Assembly (NCBI GenBank): GCA_036796255.1
Contig: DAIRDH010000124.1
Span: 1-6,037, forward strand
DNA: 6,037 nt
Direction: 5' to 3'
From: T3Sed10-241 sp036796255
GTDB taxonomy: Bacteria > Bacteroidota > Bacteroidia > Flavobacteriales_D > Cryomorphaceae
Each line of letters starts with the position of its first letter. The first letter of the stretch is position 1. Shown piece after piece: positions 1-6,037 of the stretch. Under the pieces are notes generated by a model. It did not search any database and had not been told where the DNA came from. It saw only the letters and a list, made by a program, of their open reading frames with translations. Made by a program: the position numbers and the translations under genes.

Positions 1-245
1 TCCATCTGCGCCAAGTGCCTTTCCAAGTGGGTCCACATCGGCAGCAGGGTTTGGTACAGGTCGATAGTCCCGGTTAAGGAGCAGCTCTTTCTTTTGGAAC
101 CCGACCCTTTCGGCAAATGTCTTTAGACGCAGGGCTCAAGGCATGGAGTGCTTTTCAAGTGATGCAGACATGAGCAGTACATCTTTCTGCCTCGCAACCT
201 TGGAGTTGTAAAGCAGCAGGCGCCCTTTCGGCAGGCTTTTCGCGG
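1..245. other. Region downstream of the kinase, no supportable gene
   Basis: Two minus-strand frames are open to the left edge: one from after TGA at 136-138 (45 codons, containing ELLLNRDYRPVPNPAADVD) and one from after TAA at 123-125 (about 40 codons, containing IDLYQTLLPMWTHLERHLAQM, with an in-frame ATG at 36-38). A plus-strand frame is open from position 1 to TAG at 121-123. None has a good start with a ribosome site, and I recognise no family. The 11-mer ccctttcggca occurs twice (105-115 and 223-233). It may be spacer, the edge of another gene, or decayed coding DNA. Confidence 0.35.
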
Positions 246-2153
246 CTACTCTGATACTTTGTACTTTCTGATGTGGTAGTCTACACACACGCCTTCGTTG
301 TGCGCTATTTCGAAAGTGGCTTCCAGTTTCTGCTTGAAGGCATTGAGCAATTTCATGCCAAAGGAGGAGGTTTTGCCATCATTGCCAGGTTTATCAAAAC
401 CTACGCCATCGTCGCGCACCTGGAGGCTGAGCACCTGGTCTTTTTCCCGTAAGGCAATCCACAAATTGCCTTCCCTTACGTCGGGGAAGGCATACTTGAG
501 CGCATTGGTGATGAGCTCATTGAGGATGAGTCCTACGGGTATCGCAGTATCTACATCGAGCAAAATGGGATCTACCTGCACGTGAAGCGCCACACGGTCC
601 TGGTCGATCCGGTAGGTGTCAAAAAGCTTTTGGCTGAGCTGCTGCACATACTGGGGCATGTCAATGCTGCTCAGGTTGCGCTCTCCATACAGAAATTGAT
701 GGATCAGCGCCATGGAGTGCACCCGGTTGCGGCTTTCGTTCACCGCTTGTTGGGCTTTGTCGTCAGTTATTTCACGGCTTTGAATGCTCAGCAGGCTGCT
801 CACCACTTGCAGGTTGTTTTTCACCCGGTGGTGGATTTCGCGCAGCAGGGTTTCGCGGTCGCGCAGCAGGGCTTCTGTTTTCGCCTTTTCCTTCGCGAGC
901 TTGCGGTTGCCCCTCAACTTGATCACCGCAAAGGCCAATGCTCCCAAAAAGAGCACCACTACCAGGGAAGCGCCAAGGCTGAGTACCCGTTTTTCCTGGG
1001 CACTCTTGGCGATTTCCAAATCCTGAAGGCGAATTTTATTCTCCTTTTCACGGTTTTCGAACCGTGCCTGCATTTCTTCCGCCAGGCGCTCCCGTTGTTC
1101 ACCTGCCATTTCCTTAAACAAGCGCAGGTAATTGCTTTGGTGGAAATGCGCCCGTTGGTAGTTGCCCATTTCCGCGTAAGCGGCAGCAAGTTCTTGCTCG
1201 ATGGCGATGTGCATGTTGGTGATATTGGCCTCTACCACCAGCTCATAATAGGGCAACAGCCGGTTTAAAGCGGCTTCGGGATTACCCCTGCTTCGGTCTA
1301 TCAGCGCATAACTGCACATGGCCGCAATGAAGTCAAGGTTTTTTCTTTTCTCCAGCAGGGGAAGGGCTTCATTGAGCAAGGATTCGGCCTCATCCACACG
1401 AGCCAGCGCAAGCAGGGTAGAGGCCAGTGGTGCCTTCACGGTGGCCATCTCAACGCTATCCTTGAGCGATTCGTAAAGGCGCAGTGCTTTGTAAAGATGC
1501 ACTAAACTGGAATTGTAATCATCGTTGTGATAATAGGCCTTGCCAAGGTTGAAATAGGAATTGGCGAGGCCTACACTGTCACCGAGCTGTGTTTTGATTT
1601 CGATGGAGCGCAGGTAGGTATCTATGGCTTTGCTGTAACTATTGCGCAGGCGGTATATGATGCCCATATTGTTGATCACCTTGCTCAGCCGCTCCAGGTT
1701 GCCGGTGGCTGTCCAGTATTGTGCAGCACTGTCGTAATATGCCACAGCCTCGGCATACTTTCGCTGGTAGTAAAACATATTGCCCTTGCTGAAAATGGCG
1801 TGGGTCTCCATTTCTTTATCTCCGCGTCGCCTCGCACTCGCCTGTACAAGGTTGTAGTAATACATGGCCGAATCAATATTGCTGAGAAAGTCAAAGGCCA
1901 GTCCCAGCCTGAGCTGACAATTTTCGATTAAGGTGTCGATCTCCAAGGCATTGGCCATTACAAGGGCTTCACGGGCCAATGAAAGGCTCAGGGAGTCGTC
2001 AACGCCATGCAGCGCCTTGGCCTCGTTGGCATATGCCATTACTTTTTCAGGACTTGCCGGTAGCTTGGCATACGCCTGAAGGGTGCTATCCCGCTCTGCC
2101 ATCATGCCGGAACGAAACGCCACAAGGAAGAAAAACAAAAGCATTGCCCGCAT
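246..2153 (-). CDS. TPR-containing sensor histidine kinase, HisKA_2 family
   Basis: Membrane sensor kinase that should autophosphorylate on histidine and pass the phosphate to a separate response regulator. Numbering is from the longest frame (TTG at 2217-2219, 657 aa). Seen: hydrophobic signal segment about 26-36 ending in a plausible SGMMA/E cleavage site; about six or seven TPR-like helical pairs over 97-374 (e.g. 138-174, 178-214, 217-254, 337-374); charged coiled coil 372-412; one membrane helix about 411-436; a second short coiled coil; HisKA_2 around 458-513 with EIHHRVKNNLQ, likely phospho-acceptor H464; HATPase with N-box NELITNALKYAF (N567, N572), G1 box DDGVGF (603-608) and a SFGMKLL G2-like segment (619-625). 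Topology places the TPRs in the periplasm and catalysis in the cytoplasm. I prefer the ATG at 2151-2153 (635 aa): AGAAAG lies about ten bases upstream and the signal peptide starts there. The TTG start would add 22 basic residues and cannot be excluded. Stop is TAG at 246-248. No receiver or DNA-binding domain, so it is an orphan within this window. Family assignment is firm; the signal sensed is unknown. Confidence 0.93.
   Translation of the reverse strand: MRAMLLFFFLVAFRSGMMAERDSTLQAYAKLPASPEKVMAYANEAKALHGVDDSLSLSLAREALVMANALEIDTLIENCQLRLGLAFDFLSNIDSAMYYYNLVQASARRRGDKEMETHAIFSKGNMFYYQRKYAEAVAYYDSAAQYWTATGNLERLSKVINNMGIIYRLRNSYSKAIDTYLRSIEIKTQLGDSVGLANSYFNLGKAYYHNDDYNSSLVHLYKALRLYESLKDSVEMATVKAPLASTLLALARVDEAESLLNEALPLLEKRKNLDFIAAMCSYALIDRSRGNPEAALNRLLPYYELVVEANITNMHIAIEQELAAAYAEMGNYQRAHFHQSNYLRLFKEMAGEQRERLAEEMQARFENREKENKIRLQDLEIAKSAQEKRVLSLGASLVVVLFLGALAFAVIKLRGNRKLAKEKAKTEALLRDRETLLREIHHRVKNNLQVVSSLLSIQSREITDDKAQQAVNESRNRVHSMALIHQFLYGERNLSSIDMPQYVQQLSQKLFDTYRIDQDRVALHVQVDPILLDVDTAIPVGLILNELITNALKYAFPDVREGNLWIALREKDQVLSLQVRDDGVGFDKPGNDGKTSSFGMKLLNAFKQKLEATFEIAHNEGVCVDYHIRKYKVSE
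258..557 (-). other. HATPase_c catalytic domain of the sensor kinase
   Basis: ATP-binding half of the kinase, residues about 555-654 of the longest frame. The N-box asparagines N567 and N572, the DDGVGF G1 box and the SSFGMKLLNAF stretch are all present, so the domain looks catalytically intact. The compact form with the protein ending soon after (VDYHIRKYKVSE) is usual for HisKA_2 kinases of Bacteroidota. Confidence 0.9.
681..848 (-). other. HisKA_2 dimerisation/phosphoacceptor domain
   Basis: Residues about 458-513 of the kinase (longest-frame numbering). The motif EIHHRVKNNLQVVSSLL is the hallmark of the HisKA_2 group, which is related to the HWE kinases. The histidine directly before the arginine (H464) is the expected phosphorylation site by family analogy. 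The downstream helix with SRNRVHSMALIHQFLY also fits the family. Confidence 0.9.
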
Positions 2154-2258
2154 ACCGCTGTTCTTTCTAAAGTTCCGAAAGTACGCAATGATGTCCCTTA
2201 AAAGCAAAGGCTTCTTCAATTTGTATAATTCTTTTTAAACGATGAATTGAATCCCAGA

Positions 2259-2312
2259 ATGGGTTTGTCCATAAGCTGCATCTGGCAACTAATTTCCGCA
2301 CTGCAAACCCAT
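2259..2312. promoter_or_regulatory. 9-bp inverted repeat upstream of the kinase gene
   Basis: atgggtttg (2259-2267) and caaacccat (2304-2312) are exact inverse complements separated by 36 bases. They lie 40-93 bases upstream of the TTG and 106-159 bases upstream of the preferred ATG. They could be operator half-sites or the base of a leader stem-loop. A chance match of this length in such a gap is not rare, so confidence is low. I could not place a convincing Bacteroidota promoter (TTTG plus TAnnTTTG) around it. Confidence 0.2.
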
Positions 2313-2374
2313 GGCAGGATCATCAACGAGGAAAAAATAAATCTGAAAACTTTTTGAGTACGGGTCATTGAATC

Positions 2375-2396
2375 GAGACGCGATAAATCGCGTCTC
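2375..2396. repeat. Perfect palindrome, 10-bp arms, 2-base centre
   Basis: The left arm gagacgcgat (2375-2384) is exactly complementary to the right arm atcgcgtctc (2387-2396), with aa between. It lies 45 bases past the surface-protein stop codon, in the gap before the kinase. As RNA it could form a strong hairpin and may help end the upstream transcript or block 3' decay, though no immediate U-run follows on the minus strand. The right flank ctctac and the overall look resemble dispersed palindromic repeats of the GTAGAGACGCG type that I recall from intergenic regions of Bacteroidota and Cyanobacteria; that identity is from memory, not from a search. Confidence 0.8.
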
Positions 2397-2408
2397 TACG
2401 CTTTTCCC

Positions 2409-2436
2409 TTTCAAACTTTATAAACTTTCAAACTTT
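2409..2436. repeat. Short A/T-rich direct repeats (AAACTTT x3)
   Basis: The 11-mer tttcaaacttt occurs at 2409-2419 and again at 2426-2436, with a variant (taaacttt) between them, so aaacttt appears three times at steps of 9 and 8 bases. It sits between the palindrome and the surface-protein stop codon. It looks like a simple repeat tract near gene ends; no function can be shown. Confidence 0.7.
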
Positions 2437-2441
2437 CCAAC

Positions 2442-5400
2442 TCACCTTACCACCGTAATATGCCCAGTTAGCACCTTCATTTTGTCCTCAGCGCGGTTGC
2501 AGGGTTTCCACTTTAGGATGTAGCTGTACACATCCACGCCCACATAATGCTCGCTGCCGGCATCTTCGCCTCGCCATACGGCCTCGTAGTCATTGGTTTG
2601 CCATACGATGCGGCCCCAGCGATCGGTAATGGTAAGTTCATAATCAAAAGGTTCACCCAATATGACCGGCTGCCAAAAATCATTGTAGCTGTCGGCATTG
2701 GGCGTAAAGGCATTGGGGATGTGGATGAGGCCATCGTTGAAAGCAATGTTGCGCCGTCCCACTTCACGGCAACCATTGATGTCGAGAATGCGCACCTGCA
2801 CGGTATTGTCCTCGCAGGCCCGCAATTGATCAACCGGGATGCGTATGGCATTGCTGTATTCAGGAATAAATTGCCCGCGCACCCGCCACTCATAGGTTTG
2901 AATTTCAGAGTCATTTCCGATCTCGATGCATATAAAACCGTCGTTGAAATCGATGCTGCAATCGCCGCGAAAGCCATCGCAGCCCACATCGCAGCGAAAT
3001 TCGGGAACCACTGGCTCAAACACCTCTACAGGTCTGGAGTAGAAACCATCGCAAAAGTCGGGATGACTTGCCGTCAAAATCGGGAAGTACAAGCCGGGCA
3101 AACCGTAGCGGTAAGTGACCTGCCCCTGGAAATTAGAAATGGCTTCGGGCTCAAACTCCCATTGCAACTGCGCTTCAATCCCGATCGAAGGCACAAACCT
3201 TGTCCTGTTGCCAAGGCACACATCTTCGGCTTCAAAACTCAATGCGAGCGTGGGCCCGGTGGTCAGCGTTTCCACATCCACATCTACACCGCAAAATCCA
3301 AACTCAGTGAGTGTGATGCTATAATTCCCATCCGGAATTCCCTGTTGGGGCACCAGATACCATGCGCCGAGAATATTCAGCACTTTGATATCGGGATGGC
3401 TGGCAGTCACAGTGCGTGCAAGCAGGTCTACATTGCCACTGCTGTTAAACACCAGCGGAATGGTATCGCCGGGGCAGAGCGGACTTTCGTAAAAGAAGTC
3501 TACATCGGCAGCCACATCCCTCGGCATCACATACACGGTTGCCGTCTTGGTGATGGTACCGCAAGCATTGACCGCAGTCACGCTAAAATTTACCGCAAGG
3601 GTATCGCTCACGGAAATGAAGCTAAATGGAAAACCGGAATCGGGAAAGTCGTAGATCGTGAAGTCGCCCGATTCATCGCCTGCACTGAAAGCTATGCTCA
3701 GGCTGTCCAGTTGCAAGGGCTGCGCAAATCCCAGCTCCAGGTTAAACTCCTGCGAAGAGCAGAAATACGCCCCATCCGGATCGATGGTGAAGTCGGGAAG
3801 GGCCTGGTGGTACACCTCAGCGCTGGCAGTTTCGCTTCCGCAAAAATTGCTAACCGTCAGCACATCCGTGTAGAGTGTGTCCACCTGAATCGGCGTATTG
3901 TGGTTGATGATCACATTGTAGGAATCGGGCCCGGTGGGGTCGCTGGTGATTAAAATGCCATTGGTTTCCCAAAAGCTGCTGATTTGATACCCTCCGTACA
4001 CCACTTCGTAAGCCGCCACGGGTGTGCAGGGATTGTAGGCTTGTGACACAATTTCCAGATAGGGACTGTCGGCAACGATAAGCTGCAATTCGCGCGGATC
4101 GCTTTGGCAAAAGCCGTAGTCGAAAACCACAGCCGCAACATAGACGCCCGTATCAGGCGCAAAGCAACCTGCCCCCGGCTCCGTGCAATCAAAGGTATTA
4201 CCCAAAATGTCTGTAAAGCTGATGTCATAACCCGCACAATCCCCACAGACGGGCAACACAACACCCCCGGCGATGCACTGGGGCGACTCCAACTCAAAAT
4301 CCTCATCGGGAATGCCGACCACTTCAAGCGCCACTTCGGCCAGCACGGTGCAGACCGGTGCAGTGGCTGTGTTTACCTGCAACACCGCCGTTACGTCAGC
4401 GCTGTTCAGCAGGCTCCATTCCGCCGGACAAAAGTCGGCACCCGGTGCTATTTGGGCGTTGCCTCCGGGCCAGCTGAGGTTCCATACGGCTGTGTCAAAG
4501 TTGCCCGTAATATTGGCGCCCAGCGCAATGCAGTCGTTGCTGCACACCACCGTTTGGGGTACATCGGTGGCGATGGTCGGCACCGCATGCACGTACACCT
4601 CAAATGAAGTGTCGAGTATGCAGTCGCCGCCATACCCTATGGTGACCGATGCATTTGCAGTACATCCCGCCGCCGCCGGATCAAAAATGCCTGTAGCAGC
4701 ATCAATGGCGCCGGGGCAATCCGCGCTCCAGCTGCCATCCAGGCCTGTACTTTCTTCAAAAGCAATGGGCGTATTGTAGCAGGTGCTGTCGGGCTGTGGC
4801 GTGAGTTGTGGCGTTTGCGGAAGCAGCACAGCGAAGCTGCAAGAATCCACAAAAGCGCAACCCTCTGCGCCGAAATTCGAAATTTCGTACACCAGGCTAA
4901 AGTCGCCCGGGCCGAGCACGCTGGGGTCTATCTCCGCGGGCGATGCCAGCACGATGCCGCTTGCATCAGAGATGTGGTATGCACCCCCAGCCGGCGTGGC
5001 AGCGGGCAGGGGAACTGCTGCATTGCCTTCGCAAAAATTTGCCGGAAAGGCGCTGCAATCCAAAACGATGGGATTCACTTCAGGGCTCACCGTCAGGGAA
5101 GCCTCAGAAATGCAGGACGTGCTTGCCGAACCGAATTCTGCTGCCGCAAATACCGTTGTGGCACTGCTAATCGGGATACTCAGTTCAGCTCCTGTAACAA
5201 TCACGTCGCCTCCTGCATTGCTCCAGGTCACTTCCGGATTGGCAGGATTGATGCCAAAGCTTACCGTGTCGCCCGGACAAGGGGAGTCGGCAGAGGAAAG
5301 TATGGTGAGTGCCGGCACGTCGATCAGAAACAGGGGCAGCGTAGCATCCATGATGCAGTTGCCACCGTAGGTGATTTCGGTGAGGCTGCCGGGAGGGCAA

Positions 5401-6037
5401 TTGGCCGCAGCCGCATCAAAGGCGCCGCTCACAGGGTCAATGGCGCCCGGGCATGTGGAGCTCCATGCACCGCTGAGTCCGCTACTTTCTTCAAACACAA
5501 TGACCTCCCCATAGCAGAGGCTGTCAACCGCCGGACTGATCGAGGGTACTTGGGGCAAGCTGATGCTGAATGCGCAGGAATCCCGAAAGGTACAACCCTC
5601 GGTACCCTGGCCTGTGAGGGTGTAGTAAAAGTAATAATCGCCGGTGCCCAGTGCTACCGGATCAATTTCTGAAGGGTTGGTTTGCAGTATGTTGCCTGGA
5701 TTCCCTATGCTGACTGTGCCACCGGCCGGCCCAAAGTTGGGCAGGGGCACAGGTGCATCTCCATCGCAAAGCAGGGAGGGCAGCCCTGCACAGTCTATAA
5801 AGAGCGGATTGGGCTCGGGCACAAAGCCTCCGGAGGCAGTGGTGCTGCAAGTCACCCCGTCCTGCCCGTATGCGAGCTCGGCAGTAAGACTTATGGCGAC
5901 GCTGGCAATGGCGCTGAAAGAATCGGCAGTGGCGAGCACGTTGCCCGCGCCATCGAGCCAGTTTACCTCACCCTGGTAAGGTGCTGTGCTAAAGCTCACT
6001 TCATCGCCGGGGCAGGGTGAGCTGGCGCTGACACTTA
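2442..6037 (-). CDS. Giant Cys-rich repeat surface protein with T9SS type B sorting domain (5' end outside window)
   Basis: Secreted or cell-surface protein, probably an adhesin-like or structural exoprotein exported by the type IX secretion system. The frame is open from the right edge to TGA at 2442-2444, about 1,197 codons. A GTG at 5997-5999 could be taken as a start, but the codons upstream read SSPCPGDEVSF, matching SPCPGDTVSF 245 residues later, so it is internal and the gene is 5'-truncated by the window. Counting that GTG as residue 1: two tandem copies of a ~245-residue unit (-6 to 238 and 239 to about 482); more Ig-like modules to about 920, several opening with Cys-Pro-Gly-Asp-like motifs (e.g. 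SPLCPGDTIPLVF at 829); a PKD-like domain about 925-997 (W-E-F, then Y-R-Y-G-L-P-G-L-Y-F); a Cys/Asp-rich segment 1001-1026; and the sorting domain 1091-1185. No enzymatic motif was recognised. Ligand and function are unknown; 'adhesin' is inference from architecture. Confidence 0.93.
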   Translation of the reverse strand, partial: SVSASSPCPGDEVSFSTAPYQGEVNWLDGAGNVLATADSFSAIASVAISLTAELAYGQDGVTCSTTASGGFVPEPNPLFIDCAGLPSLLCDGDAPVPLPNFGPAGGTVSIGNPGNILQTNPSEIDPVALGTGDYYFYYTLTGQGTEGCTFRDSCAFSISLPQVPSISPAVDSLCYGEVIVFEESSGLSGAWSSTCPGAIDPVSGAFDAAAANCPPGSLTEITYGGNCIMDATLPLFLIDVPALTILSSADSPCPGDTVSFGINPANPEVTWSNAGGDVIVTGAELSIPISSATTVFAAAEFGSASTSCISEASLTVSPEVNPIVLDCSAFPANFCEGNAAVPLPAATPAGGAYHISDASGIVLASPAEIDPSVLGPGDFSLVYEISNFGAEGCAFVDSCSFAVLLPQTPQLTPQPDSTCYNTPIAFEESTGLDGSWSADCPGAIDAATGIFDPAAAGCTANASVTIGYGGDCILDTSFEVYVHAVPTIATDVPQTVVCSNDCIALGANITGNFDTAVWNLSWPGGNAQIAPGADFCPAEWSLLNSADVTAVLQVNTATAPVCTVLAEVALEVVGIPDEDFELESPQCIAGGVVLPVCGDCAGYDISFTDILGNTFDCTEPGAGCFAPDTGVYVAAVVFDYGFCQSDPRELQLIVADSPYLEIVSQAYNPCTPVAAYEVVYGGYQISSFWETNGILITSDPTGPDSYNVIINHNTPIQVDTLYTDVLTVSNFCGSETASAEVYHQALPDFTIDPDGAYFCSSQEFNLELGFAQPLQLDSLSIAFSAGDESGDFTIYDFPDSGFPFSFISVSDTLAVNFSVTAVNACGTITKTATVYVMPRDVAADVDFFYESPLCPGDTIPLVFNSSGNVDLLARTVTASHPDIKVLNILGAWYLVPQQGIPDGNYSITLTEFGFCGVDVDVETLTTGPTLALSFEAEDVCLGNRTRFVPSIGIEAQLQWEFEPEAISNFQGQVTYRYGLPGLYFPILTASHPDFCDGFYSRPVEVFEPVVPEFRCDVGCDGFRGDCSIDFNDGFICIEIGNDSEIQTYEWRVRGQFIPEYSNAIRIPVDQLRACEDNTVQVRILDINGCREVGRRNIAFNDGLIHIPNAFTPNADSYNDFWQPVILGEPFDYELTITDRWGRIVWQTNDYEAVWRGEDAGSEHYVGVDVYSYILKWKPCNRAEDKMKVLTGHITVVR
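2445..2729 (-). other. T9SS type B sorting domain (gliding motility-associated C-terminal domain)
   Basis: Last 95 residues of the surface protein. Seen: IPNAFTPNADSYNDFW, then YELTITDRWGRIVWQTND, VWRGEDAG, VDVYSYILKW and the ending GHITVVR. This order (PNAFTPN...ND, then DRWG, W-x-G, V-Y-x-Y, G-x-x-T-x-x-R) is that of the type B sorting domain (CHU_C / gliding motility-associated C-terminal family), which directs outer-membrane export by the type IX system in Bacteroidota. The usual NGDGxND element reads NADSYND here, a mild deviation. Confidence 0.93.
3009..3227 (-). other. PKD-like domain in the surface protein
   Basis: Residues about 925-997 (GTG at 5999 = 1). The segment opens with DVCLGNRTRF, continues with LQWEFEPEA and VTYRYGLPGLYFPILTASHP, and ends with SRPVEVFEP. 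The W-x-F, then Y-x-Y-x-x-PG-x-Y-x-x-x-L spacing is typical of PKD/Ig-like beta-sandwich modules, which act as extracellular spacers or carbohydrate/protein-binding modules. Function here is inferred only. Confidence 0.65.
4554..5285 (-). repeat. Coding tandem repeat, copy 2 (about 244 residues)
   Basis: Second copy, aligned with copy 1 across its whole length with few gaps: SPCPGDTVSF, VLDC...FC, PLPAATPAGG, AEIDPSVLGPGDFSLVYE, GCAFVDSC, DSTCYN, FEESTGLDGSW, CPGAIDAATGIFD, YGGDCILD. All ten cysteines of copy 1 are matched. By eye, the third sub-module is roughly half identical. At DNA level the copies are clearly diverged; one shared run I found is the 13-mer tactttcttcaaa. This points to an old duplication under structural constraint rather than a recent one. 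After about 4554 the sequence moves into a related but different module (VVCSNDCIALG). Confidence 0.87.
5286..6020 (-). repeat. Coding tandem repeat, copy 1 (about 245 residues)
   Basis: First visible copy of the long unit in the surface protein. It begins at SPCPGDEVSF (crossing the false GTG start) and ends before the next SPCPGD. Three sub-modules are visible: a PCPGD Ig/PKD-like part; a part with FIDC...LC, PLPNFGPAGG, SEIDPVALGTGDYYFYY and GCTFRDSC; and a part with DSLCYG, FEESSGLSGAW, CPGAIDPVSGAFD and YGGNCIMD. Ten cysteines in all. The first codons sit 17 bases from the window edge, so further copies may lie beyond it. Confidence 0.88.

Noticed and set aside
582..1268. Plus-strand open frame of 228 codons
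   Set aside because: Antisense to the intact HisKA_2 and coiled-coil region of the kinase; no domain evidence.
2375..2396. Classical Rho-independent terminator for the surface-protein gene
   Set aside because: The hairpin is strong, but on the minus strand it is followed by CGATTCAATGACC rather than a U-run, so a standard terminator cannot be claimed.
2547..3953. Plus-strand open frame of 468 codons opposite the surface-protein gene
   Set aside because: It lies wholly antisense to a frame with clear PKD-like and T9SS sorting-domain signatures. Its translation shows no recognisable domain, and its length is explained by few complementary stops in that register.
4806..5672. Plus-strand open frame of 288 codons
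   Set aside because: Antisense to the repeat copies; it is a shadow of the repeat coding bias and has no domain of its own.
4554..6020. Possible recent duplication or assembly artefact
   Set aside because: The two copies differ widely at the DNA level; the longest shared run I noticed is about 13 bases, so this is an old duplication rather than a misassembly.
4554..6020. CRISPR-like repetition
   Set aside because: The repeats are hundreds of bases long, diverged and in an open reading frame; there is no short repeat-spacer pattern.

Overview
The window most likely comes from a member of the Bacteroidota, probably a large-genome gliding or marine lineage of the Saprospiria/Cytophagia kind. 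Two things point there: a very large Cys-rich surface protein ending in the 'gliding motility-associated' C-terminal domain (type B signal of the type IX secretion system, T9SS), and a periplasmic-TPR, one-transmembrane histidine kinase of the HisKA_2 type. The phylum-level call is solid. Anything finer is a guess from protein style and roughly 50% GC.

Layout, all genes on the minus strand. (1) Positions 6037 down to 2442 hold the 3' portion of a giant secreted protein. Its reading frame is open through the right edge, so the true start lies outside. The window shows about 1,197 codons, beginning with two long tandem repeat copies (about 245 residues each, all ten cysteines conserved), followed by further Ig/PKD-like modules and a T9SS sorting domain. 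(2) Positions 2441 down to about 2154 are non-coding. They hold a short A/T-rich direct repeat (three AAACTTT words), a perfect 10-bp-arm palindrome resembling a dispersed intergenic repeat, and a weak 9-bp inverted repeat. (3) Positions 2153 (or 2219) down to 246 encode the sensor kinase: signal peptide, TPR repeats, coiled coil, one membrane helix, HisKA_2 and HATPase domains, no receiver domain. (4) Positions 245 to 1 have no gene I can support; short open stretches run off the left edge.

How they may work together: both genes are read in the same direction, but the gap of more than 200 bases with a hairpin suggests separate transcription units. No response regulator lies in the window, so the kinase's partner and any link to the surface protein are unknown. 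I see no CRISPR array, tRNA, rRNA, complete mobile element or defence system, and no convincing novel multi-gene system. The most notable material is the repeat architecture of the surface protein and the intergenic palindrome.
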